From Ahaetulla prasina (lineage: Eukaryota; Chordata; Lepidosauria; Squamata; Colubridae): a stretch of 64,000 bases of DNA. Below the pieces are notes generated by a model. That model had not been told where the DNA came from, did no database searches, and saw only the letters and a program-made list of their open reading frames with translations. Position 1 is the first letter of the stretch. Each line of letters begins with the position of its first letter. The translations under genes were made by a program, and so were the position numbers. The stretch spans positions 78,625,757 through 78,689,756 of the forward strand of contig NC_080546.1 in NCBI RefSeq assembly GCF_028640845.1, read 5' to 3'. Positions 45,869-57,800 of this stretch are shown here, in pieces.

Positions 45869-48800
45869 TTATAATAATTGTATTTGTATTTTACAGGTTC
45901 ATCTAGTTCTTCGGATCCACCATCTCTTAGCATCCAAAAACATATGATTACGATAGCTGCAAATGATACATTACAGATTACTTGCAGGTAAGGGAAGAGG
46001 GCGATTATTCTTGGTATTTAATGTTTTGTCTTAATTTCTTCCCATGATGCATGTCTATCTTGAGGATATGAACCCCCCACACAAAATAGTTACATGACAC
46101 AGAGAATACAAATAAAGAATTTTATTGTGCCCCAAGCATTTTTTTTCTGTAAAGGTAAAGGTTCGCACATATGTGCTAGTCGTTCCTGACTCTAGGGGGC
46201 AGTGCTCATCTCTGTTTCAAAGCCGAAGAGCCAGTGCTGTCCGAAGATGTCTCCGTGGTCATGTGGCTGGCATGACTAAACTCCAAAGGCGCACGGAGCG
46301 CTGTTACCTTCCCACCAAAGGTGGTCCCTATTTTCCTACTTGCATTTTTTTACGTGCTTTCGAACTGCTAGGTTGGCAGAAGCTGGGACAAGTAACAGGA
46401 GCTCACTCCATGAATCCCCACTGCTAGGGATTCGAACTGTCGAACCGCCAACCTTTCGATCGACAAGCTCAGCGTCTTAGCCCCTGAGCCACCGTATCCC
46501 ATTTTTTTCTGTAGAAAATTACAATTCAGATAAAGAAATTAGGCTAAGGTTTTGGTCACTGTTATTTGCTCGTGTCCTAGATGGTGCATCCAATTCTCCC
46601 TCCCTCTGGCATCTGATGGTTAAGGCATAATTGGAGTGACAGCTTGTTGCCAATTTAGGAAATACGGTCCCTTTTTTGCCAACCTCATCTCCAATTTGTA
46701 AGAGTTTGCCATCCAATTAGGGACTGATCAATAGCTTGTGTTTAGCATAAGTGCTGCTAATATTGAATAATATCCAAGCTGGCATTGTGTATAAGTTTAG
46801 ATATCTGTGTTTACCATCTCTTGTTCAAGGGCTAGCCTTCTTCCTGCTGTGTGTATAAAGGGAGGAGTCACACTTTTTATTTTTGGGATATTGTTTAGCA
46901 CATCCTTTTATGTGGGTTTCCTGTGTAAATAGTGCAAACATTGGCAGCAGCATCCAAGGATACTAATGGGGACCTTCTACTTTCTCATAAAAAAAGCAAT
47001 GAGCTCATGTGTGGGGAAGTCTGAAGAACCTCATTGGTAGACTTCCCTCCCTTACTGAAGAAAACCATCAGCCAGCAGATGATCTGAATGTGTCCTACTG
47101 TAGGTTTGAGAGGCGATCACCGTCATCTGTCGCTACCTTCCCTATTGTTGTGAGTCAGGCCCAAGTAGGTAGTATTAGACGCAGAGGAACAGGAGAAACC
47201 AAACAAACAGACTTTATTAAAACAGCTGAGAATTAACTCATTCTCAGCGTCGTCCAGACTAAATCAAAACAAATTCTTCATAACACTTCAGTCTTATCAA
47301 CCAACCTTAGTCTAATTAGGCAAACTGTCAAAGGCTTTTCTTGACAAAGATTCAAAAGCAGAAGACGCCAACAAGAAATAAATGCAGCAAGACAAGAAGC
47401 AAGTCTATCAACATTGTTTTCCAAGAAAGAGCCCAAGAGCCGTTGCTGGTCTTTTAAGCCTTATGGGAGGGGCCAATCATCTCTTGGTCCTACTCTTGAG
47501 TTGTCCTTTTTGCTTTACCTGCTCTTGCCTTCTGGCAGCTCTTCTCATGCGTGCATTAGGAACAGGCTTCTCCTGTTCCTCTGCCTCTCTATTGTCAGCC
47601 CCTCGAAGCTCCGGAGTCCGCACCTCACTCCCAGATGGTCCTGGCCCCACCTCTTCCTCCGACACAGAGCCTTCATCCGGGCCTTCCCCAGCTTCCAGGA
47701 CTGGCCTGTGTTCTTCCTCAGCCTCATCACTGTCCGACTCTGCTGCCAGCTCCACAGGCTGCTGGCGGACCACAACACCTATCTCAGATACACCAACAGT
47801 AGGGGGAGGGAGCTGTGGAGAGACTAGGGGAAACCCAAAAGCGATCTTCATGCCATCCTGAAAAGCCCCAAGCTCCAAGCCCAAGGACCTGGGAATGGAA
47901 TGCAATGCCTACAAGGGTGGGCTTCAAACATTTTAGCAAGGAGTTCTCTGCCCGGTTGCTGGGTAGGTGTGGCCATGGTTGGTGTGGCCTAGTCGGGCTC
48001 CTGCACAATGGGGTGGAGGCATTTTTGCCTTCCCTGGGTTCTGGAGGCTTTCCTCAAGCCTCTGGGAGGTTAAAAACGGCCTTCCCAGGCTCTGAGGGCC
48101 CGTTTCCGGCCTTCCCGAACTTCGGTAGGCCCATTTTTCACTCTCCCTGAGCCTCCGCTCCCCCCCCCCCGAGCACCCTGCACTTACCTGCATCCAAAAA
48201 GGGGCCTCATGGGGACTCCTGGGAGGGGAAGGGTGGCGAGTCACTGAGGCCACCTATGTCCTCAGGATCACCTGAGTAGTGCAAATGGATGTGGACACAG
48301 ATAAACCTCCAGGTAGCCTCAACAACTCACTAAAAAGGTTGCAACTGTCTGCAAGGAGTATAAATCCTTCCATTCCCCACCATCCAGTCAGGGATGAAGA
48401 AGCTTCTTGGATGAGAAGCGAAACGTCTTCAAAGAAAAAAATAAGAAAGTCCAGTTGCCTCCTGAAAAAGCAACTTTGGGACAACCCTGACCTGGATGAC
48501 TGAGAATCTCCATAGGTGAATATAGAGAAAATTACATCTCATACCTGCGCAATTAACACAGGCACCCCCTTGGGGCTGTGTGTTGACCCCATTGCTCTTG
48601 AAATGAATGAAACACCGCTGTATTTAAAGCAACTGCCTTCTGATGGCTTTAACAGTGTTGATACAGATAATTAATGGAGAATGCCATAGGGCAGGGGTCT
48701 CCAATCTTGGTCCCTTTAAGACTTGTGGACTTCAACTCCCAGAGTCCCTCAGCCAGCAAAGCTGGCTGAGGAACTCTGGGAGTTGAAGTCCACAAGTCTT

Positions 48801-51800
48801 AAAGGGACCAAGATTGGAGACCCCTGCCAGCCATAGGGCTCAAATGTTCTTAAGTAGCTTATGAGTTTCATTTCTTACTCCTCAGTGGCGAGAGGGCTTT
48901 GGATTGGCTTTTGCCGAACAACCAAACCAGCATCGAAAACCGGGTCGTGCTGACCGAGTGTGCCAGCGATACCTACTGTAAGATGCTCACCCTGACGGAA
49001 GCCATAGGCAACGACACCGGGTCCTACAAGTGCTTTTACCAAGACAACCACACCTCATCAAGTGTTTATATTTATGTACAAGGTAGGTGCATAAAAATGG
49101 GTAGTGCCATTTTTTTCTGTTCAATGGGAAAACAGCTCACTGGTATAATGTGAAGCCCGTTGGATTAGAACAAAAATTCCCCTGATCCATCCTCTTGATG
49201 CCACCAGATCAACTAACTAGTAATCAGTTTCAAACCTTTATTGTCAATGCACAACATATGTGTACAATGAGATTGGCTGAGCCTCCCTTAGTGCATCCTC
49301 CCAAAACAATGCATCGCAATAACTCAGAGTGAAAGAAAGAAAATCTCTAACCCAGTAAACTCATACTAACAAACACACAATCCTCTCTACATATATGTGC
49401 ATAATATTACACTATAATTTATTTTATTTATTTTGTCGAGTACATATTAGATAATATGTATATAAGTATAAGCATGAATTGAATACATAAAGTGAATACA
49501 ATTCAAGGGAACGTTAGGACAGGGACGGTAGGCACGCTGGTGCTCTTATGCACGCTCCTTACAGACCTCTTAGGAATGGGGTGAGGTCAACAGTAGACAG
49601 TCTTAGGTTAAAGTTTTGGGGATTTTTGGATGAAACCACAGAGTCAGGTAGTGCATTCCAGGCATTAACACTCTGTTACTGAAGTCATATTTTCTGCAAT
49701 CAAATTCACTTTAAGTTTGTATCTATTGTGTGCTCGTGTATTGTGGTTGAAGCTGAAGTAGTCATTGACAGGGAGGACATTGTAGCGGATGATTTTATGA
49801 GCTATGCTCAGGTCATACCGAAGGCGGCATAGTTCTAAATTTTCTAAACCCAGAATTTCAAGTCTGGTGGCATAAGGTATTTTGTTGCGAGCAGAGGAGT
49901 GGAGGACTCTTCTTGTGAAATATTTCTGGACACGCTCAAGTGTATTAATGTCCGATATGCAGTGCGGGTTCCAGACAGACGAGCTGTATTCGAGAATTGG
50001 TCTAGCAAATGTTTTGTATGCTCTGGTTAGTAGCGTAATATTACCGGAGAAGAAACTACGCAAGATTAGGTTTACAATTCTTAATGGTTTTTTTGGCAAT
50101 GTTGTTACAGTGGGCTTTGACACTTAGAACATTAGATAGGAGTACTCCAAGGTCCTTGACAGAGTGAGGACATTGCATGTTGTGCCGGCCGTGCAAGTCT
50201 ATCACACTATGTACTTACGATCAGGGGTGGGTTTCAAAATGTTTTACTACCGGTTCTGTGGGCGTGGCTTGGTAGGCGTGGCTTGGTGGGCATGGCAGAG
50301 GAAGGATACTGTAAAATCTCCATTCCCACCCCACTCCAGGGGAAGGTTACTACAAAATCCCCATTTCCTCCCGATCAGCTGGAACTCGGGAGGCAGGGAA
50401 TAGATGGGGGTGGGGTCAGAATTTTTACTACCGGTTCTCTGAATTACTCAAAATTCCCGCTACCAGTTCTTCAGAACTGCTCAGAACCTGCTGAAACCAA
50501 CCTCTGCTTATGATGTTACGACTGGCTATGCTTCTATATCTCCTGCCCGATGGTAGGACAATAAAGAGGTGCTGACCAGGGTGTGAGTCATCCCTGAGGA
50601 TTTTCCTTACTCTTCTAAGGCAGTGAGTCCTAGCAATTTCATCCAGTGATATCAGGGGACAGCCCACGATGTTTTTATGCCGTGCTCATTACCCTCTGTA
50701 GTGTCTTTCTACCATAATGCAATAAGTGAGGACACTTTCTATTGTGGACTGGTAAAAGGAGGTCATGTTGACTAAAACTGGATGCAGTATTCCAAGTGTG
50801 GCCTTACCAAGGCCTTATAAAGCGGTACTAATACGGTATGTGATGTTGATTCTATCCCTCTATTAATGCAGTCTAGGATTGCATTGACTTTTTTAGCTGC
50901 TCCACACACTTCTGGCTCAAGTGTTCTGGCTTAAGTGTTTCACCAATCCACAAATTGGCGTGAGCACAACGATGCCGTCTCACTTGTGTTCTCTAGCAAC
51001 TCGTACAAAGAGGCAAAGTATTCTGAAAATACCTAACTTTTCTAACAAAACTCCACTGATGGATTCTCCTGAACCATTTGATCTAATTGGCTTTAGGGAC
51101 TAAACAAATTGGTGGGTATCACAACCACATTGACTTCTTTGGTATTGCGCACATTTACTTCTGGATATCATGAAGGATATCGTTGAGCTTGTTGATCGAC
51201 AGGTCGGCAGCTCAGTGGTTCAAATCCCTAGTGCTGCCATGTAACGGGGTAAGCTCCCGTTACTTGTCCCAGCTTCTGCCAACCTAGCAGTTTTGAAAGC
51301 ACGTAAAAATGCAAGTAGAAAAAATAGGGACCACCTTTGGTGGGAAGATAACAGTGTTCTGTGTGCCTTTGGCATTAAGTCATGCCGGCCACATGACCAC
51401 GGAGACGTCTTCAGACAGCGCTGGCTCTTTGGCTTTGAAACGGAGATGAGCACCACCCCCCGGCAACGACTAGCACGTATGTGCTAGGGGAACCTTTACC
51501 TTTATCATGAAGGAATCAGTTCTTTTATATCCTTATTTGTTTTATAACAAGCTGGCAGGAATAGCCAACACCCCCGAAGATAGGCTTAAAATCCAGATGG
51601 ATCTTGGCAGACTTGAACATGGGGCCCCATCTAACAAAATGAAATTCAATGGTAAGAAAAGTAAAGGCAAGAAAAATCAAATGTACAGGTAAAGATTAGG
51701 TGAAGTTTGGCTCAATAGCAGTAACTGTGAGAGGGATCTTGGAATCCTAGTGGACAATCACTTAAATACGAGCCAGAAGTGTGCAGCAGCTGCCGAAAAA

Positions 51801-54800
51801 GCCAACACAGTTCTAGGCTGCATTAATAGAAGGATCGAATTTAAGGCCAAGGCCACTTTATAAGGCCTTGGTAAGGCCACACTTGAAATACTGCATCCAA
51901 TTTTGGTCAACATTATATAAAAAGATGTTGAGATTCTGGAAAGAGTGGAGAGAAGAGCAACCAAGATGATCAGGGGTCTGGAAGCTAAAACATATGAAGA
52001 ACGATTGCAGGAATTGAGTATGAATAGTTAGTCTAATGAAAAGAGGTGACATTATAGCAGTGTTCCAATATTTGAGAGGCCACCACAGAGGAGTGGGGGT
52101 TTCAATCCAAAGCACCAGAAGGCAAGACAAGAAACAATGGATGGAAACTAACCAAGAAGAGAAGCAACCTAGAACTAAGGAGATATTTCCAATAGTGAGA
52201 ACAATTAACCAGTGGAATGTTTTGTCTTCAGAAGTTGTGAGTGTCCATCACTGGAGGCTTTTAAGGAGCCTGGACAGCCACTTGTCTGGAATGGTATAGA
52301 TTAGAAGCTCCTGCTTGAGCAGGGGGTTGGACTAGAAGACCTCCGAAGTCCCTTCCAATTCTGATGATGTTCTATGTTCTATTTGTCTTGAACCCTCATC
52401 CGGATTGATTGGATTCCACTAATAATGGGAGAAAGCAAAAGTAATCTGATGCATTTTTTCAGTGTTTTTCTTTATCCTTTTCCAAACTTAAGGTAAAGGT
52501 AAAAGGTAAAGGTTTCCCTCGCACATACGTGTTAGTCGTTCCCGACTCTAAGGGGCAGTGCTCATCTCCGTTTCAAAGCCGAAGAGCCAGCGCTGTCCGA
52601 AGAAATCTCCGTGGTCATGTGGTCGGCATGACTCAATGCCAAGGCGCACGGAACGCTGTTACCTTCCCACCAAAAGTGGTCCCTATTTTGCTACTTGCAT
52701 TTTTTACATGTTTCGAACTGCTAGATTGGCAGAAGCTGGGACGAGTAACGGGAGCTCACCCCATTACGCGGCACTAGGGATTCGAACCGCTGAACTGCTG
52801 ACCTTTCGATCGACAAGCTCAGCGTCTTAGCCACTGAGCCACAGGGTCCAAACTTAAAAAGGCCCAAATGTTGCAATTATTCCCAAACAGGAAGTTTTGA
52901 TAGCTTTTTTTCCCCCTGCACATTCTTCTGCTTTGGAATGTATCTTTTTGGGAAATGAAGCAATCAGAATGGGCACACACTGTGTTCCAGATGAAGTGGA
53001 ACTATGGATTATTCCTGGCAGCTCTACTTTCAGTTTCTTTTCCTAATTATCATGAGGATAATCGGGCTGTAAGAAAGTGAATTAAAAGGCCCATGGAATT
53101 TATTTTACATCTGTTACCTTTTAAGAAAAAAGAAACTTTGCTCCGGTTGCGTTTATTTTTTGCAATATTCAGGACCAGCAGGAATGCAGAATAGTCATAG
53201 TTCTGCAGAATATGATGGTGCAAAAAACACGTTTAATGGCTGGGATTAGCTCTGTAGTCCATGACCGGGCCATTTGGAATTCTCACTGGTTTGGTGTTAT
53301 ATTGCCAAATTAGGTGCTGAATGTTTCAACCGGCTGTTGGACTAGAGAAGTTCTGGGTAGTATAATAGAAATAGCAACTGCATTTTGTCGGTTTACATAT
53401 AATCATGAATTGGAATAGGCATAGCAACAGGTCAGCCAATGAGAGCTGTTTGGTGACTGAAACAGTTTGGAGTATGGGCGTGGCTTAGCTCAACTGTTCA
53501 GTATATAGGAGAAATCTTGCTTCTGCTGTCCCTGGTCTGTGTTTGTACCTACTTACAATCTCTTCTCTCTACCACGTTGAAAAAAACCAGCATGGGTATT
53601 GTCTAGAATAGAGTGGAATAGAATGGAATGGAATGGATTGGATTGGATTGGATTGGATTGGATTGTTTTATTGGCCAAGTGTGATTGGACACACAAGGAA
53701 TTTGTCTTAGTGCATATGCTGTCAATGTTCATAAAAGAAAAGATACGTTCATCAGGAATCATAAGGTACAACACTTAATGATAGTCATAGAGAACAAATA
53801 AGCAATCAGGAAACAATAGCAATTTAAATCATAAGGATACAAGCAAAAAAGTTACAGTCATACAGTCATAAGCGGAAGGAGATGGGTGATGGGAACAATC
53901 TGCCTTATGTGTTATTATATATATAAAGAAATTTTGAATCCTGCTGAATTGTCTGATTGCGTGTGCTGCAACAAACTCTGACACATTTAGATTTTTATAC
54001 CACTCCTCAATGTTTCACAGCACTCTCTGAGCGATTTTCAACATCAGCATATTTCCCTCAACAATCTGGGTCCTCCTTTTACCGACCTCAGAAAGATGGA
54101 AAGCTGAGCCACCCTTGAGCCCCGTCAGGATCAAACTCCAGGCTGTGGGCAGAGTCAGCCTGCGATATTTCATCCTAACCACTGTGCCACCAGGGCTACA
54201 AAACAGTGCACACTAAAACTACAGCCAGCGTTCTTCTGAAGCCCTTTCTTTCTTGTTTATTTATTTATTTATTATTTCAATTTCTATACCGCCCTTCTCC
54301 CGAAGGACTCAGGGCGGTTTACAGCCAACTAAGAACAACAAATATAAACATTAAAAACAAATTTAAAAGATTAATTTAAATAGGCTGAAAATTCTAAAAA
54401 CTACTAAAAACCCCTATTAAAAAACTATTAGGCCAGTCCTGCATGATGAAATAAAAGAGTCTTCAACTCAGGCCGGAAAGCCTGGAGGTCAGGGAGTTGG
54501 CGTATCCCTGGGGGTAGCTCGTTCCAGAGGGCTGGAGCCTCCACAGAGAAGGCCCTCCCCCTGGGGGTCGCCAGTCGACATTGTCTGGCCGACGGCACCC
54601 TGAGGAGACCCTCTCTGTGGGAGCGCACTGGTCGATGGGAGGCCACTGGTAGCAGCAGGCGGTCCCGTAAGTAACCCGGTCCTAAGCCATGGAGTGCTTT
54701 AAAGGTGATAACCAACACCTTGAATTGCACCCGGAAGGCAACCGGAAGCCAGTGCAGCCTGCACAGGATAGGTGTTATATGAGAGCTTCGAGCCGCTCCC

Positions 54801-57800
54801 TCAATCACCCGCACGGCCGCATTCTGGACCAGTTGAAGCCTCCGGTACTCTTCAAGGGGAGCCCCATGTAGAGAGCATTGCAGTTTGGCTGATCTGTGTG
54901 TTTTGGGGAGTTGCCCCAATTCACACAGTCCGCCCTCGGTGACGTCAGTGTTCAGTCTGCTATAAGTTCAGTCGGATGGACTTCCAACTCCTAAGATAGA
55001 CTGCTGTGAATGAGTTGCTTTAAATAAGAAGTTCAATGCTATTTAGACTTTTCTATATTCTTCAGATTACAGGTCTCCGTTTGTGATGTCAGCCAGCGAA
55101 CCTGGAGCTGTGTATATAACCGGAAACAAAACCGTAGTGATTCCTTGTCTCGGATCCTCATCCAACCTGAACGTATCACTCCATTCAGTAAGGCAAACGA
55201 TCATAATTCATTTTGCCAAGTGTTTCTAGCTCTCTTTTTTTTTTAATTTTCATGTTTCATATTTTACATGTGAGGCAGATGTCTTGATAAGGGCAAGTGT
55301 GTAAAAAAATATATGTAAATAGACAGGGGGAATTAGGTTGTGAAAGACGCTTCCGTAATTTACTAGATTCAAGGCGCATAACCTGCAGCCCAGTATTAGA
55401 TCTCTGTCCCCAAAAGTCTTGATGTGACTTCCAAAATCCTTCCTCCCAAAATGATGAAGCATTTGTAAATTTAAATTTGACGGAATGGAAATGTGACTAC
55501 ATGTATGGGGAATAATCATTGTAATCAAAGGTGGATTCCGCATATTTTTACGATTAGTTCGCCCCACGCACACAGCTTCCGTGCATGCGTTTTGCTCATG
55601 TGCATGCCTTCCGCGCATGCACCCGGCCTTGAAAACATGGCTAAATAGGATGGCATGGCGCCTAGGCGGGTGAGCGGGCCCACCCATGATCGCCGCTACC
55701 GGTTCGCCTGAACCGGCCTGAACCGGCTGAATACCACCACCGATTGTAATTCATTTGCATTTAATTATTTTTCATTTTTATAACATTTCAGTTGAAATTC
55801 AATTTAGGCTTTACTGATGTCTTTTTAAAAATAATAATAATATTTTTTTATTTTTTAACAAAAAACAGCAACAAGACATAACAAACACTAACATAAAACA
55901 TATACTCCTTCTTTACATCAGCTTCATATTCGGTATTCCTCTATTATTTACATTTTTCCCCTTCTCGTTTCCTTTAATTATACTTATCTTTTTTGTCCCA
56001 TTATCCCTTATTTCTGTATATATTCCATCATACCTATCATTATAACAATTCATTTTCTTTCATGCACTACCCTTTTTTGTACATGTACATATGACCCTTT
56101 CCCCTTTTTTGTCATTTACCATTTCTAAGTTCTATCCAATTATACAATTTATTCCATACTATATAATATTCCGTATCTTCCTTTTCTTTTATCACCTTTG
56201 TTAATTTATCCATCTCAGCACAGTCCAGGATTTTCCTTATCACTTCCTCCTCCGATGGTATATTCTCATTTTTCCAGTTCTGCGCGTAAGATTTTCTTGC
56301 GGCTGTTATTATGTATAAGATTAGATACCTTATTTCTTACTATATTTCCTATTCCCAACAAAACGGTCTCTGGTTTCCAGTCTATGTGTTGGTCAGTTAT
56401 TTCTTCCAGCCGTTTTCTGATTTTGGCCCAAATTTTTTTTGCAGATGGACATGTCCACCATAGATGGTAATATGTTCCATATACTTTTTTGCACTTCCAG
56501 CATATTGGGGAGCTATTTGGGTACATCTTAGCAAGCCTTGCCAGTGGGAGATGCCATCTGTAAAACATCTTCAACTGGTTTTCCTTAAATGCCGCAGACA
56601 TAGTCGATTTTATAGTCTTTACTGATGTCTTATTCCCTTACATGCCATTCAGATGGGGGCCTTTTAGTTCTGTGCCTACCGTAACTCTTAGACCCATGAT
56701 GGCGAACCTATGGCATACATACCACAGGTGGCACGCGGAGCCGTCTCTGCGGGAACACAAGCTGTTGCCCAGCTCAGCTCCACCACACATGCACGCGCAC
56801 CTCCCACCAGCCAGCTGATTTTCTGGTCTCTGGGACGGGGGTGGGGCGCATTCAGGAGATGCGCATGCATGTGTGGGGAGCATAGGGTATGTGTGGTCTG
56901 CCCCTCTGTGGCCCATTTTTGGTCCCATGAGGCTTCAGGGAGGCCTACTAGGCCCAAAATGGGCTGTGAGGGTTGCACACACATATGCAGGGGGAACATG
57001 GGAGGTCGTGCACACATGTGTGGAGGCAGGGGGAGCATGGGGGATCATACACGCATATGCGGGGGAGGGGGGAGCACTTGTGCGGGTCAGGATGCACAGG
57101 GGGACATTGCATTATGGGTATGGGCACACATGCGTGAACCCCCCCGCCCTCCCCTTCACATTTGGCACGCGACAACGAAATGGTTAGCCATCACTGTCCT
57201 AGACTATTTCAGAAAACATCAGAATAAAAGTTGTTGTTGTTTTGTTGTTCATATAGAAATATCCAGAGAAAACATTTGTTCCGGATGGGAAGTCAGTTAC
57301 ATGGGATAATCAGAAAGGTTTCACAATTCCCACTAGCATGATCAGTGACGTAGGAATGGTCTTTTGCAAAACTAAGATAGATGGTGAAAGCTATCAATCA
57401 GTGATGTACGTCGTGGTCGTTTTAGGTAAGTGATGGGCTTTGTTTATTTATTTGGGTGTTCATAAAGTAACTTAAGTAACTTAAAGGGACGTGGTGGCTC
57501 AGGGGCTAGGATGCTGAGCTTGTCAATCGAAAGGTCGGCAGTTCAGCCGTTCGAATCCCTAGTGCTGCCGTGTAACAGGGTGAGCTCCCGTTACTTGTCC
57601 CAGCTTCTGCCAACCTAGCAGTTCAAAAGCACGTAAAAAATGCAAGTAGGAAAATAGGGACCACCTTTGGTGGGAAGGAAACAGCATTCCGTGTGCCTTT
57701 GGCATTTAGTCATGCCGGCCACATGATCACGGAAATGTCTTCAAACAGTGCTGGCTCTTCGGCTTTGAAACAGAGATGAGCACCGCCCCCTAGAGTCAGG

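Larger units (their letters stand above)
49228..50760 (-). mobile_element. LINE fragment split by later insertions
   Basis: A 3' end (49228-49420, CCTTTATTGTCAATGCACAA) and an ORF end (50515-50700, minus, [20 protein letters not shown]) belong to one CR1-group LINE. They are separated by a LINE-2 copy (49420-50160) and an hAT element (50222-50506). Confidence 0.65.

Noticed and set aside
47382..47905. 159-codon + and 142-codon minus frames
   Set aside because: They lie in the solo LTR. No retroviral or gypsy protein motif could be recognised, and the LTR ends explain the region.
56710..57309. 199-codon + strand frame upstream of KDR exon 5
   Set aside because: It is mainly the hAT element at 56694 and ends in exon 5 in a different frame from KDR.
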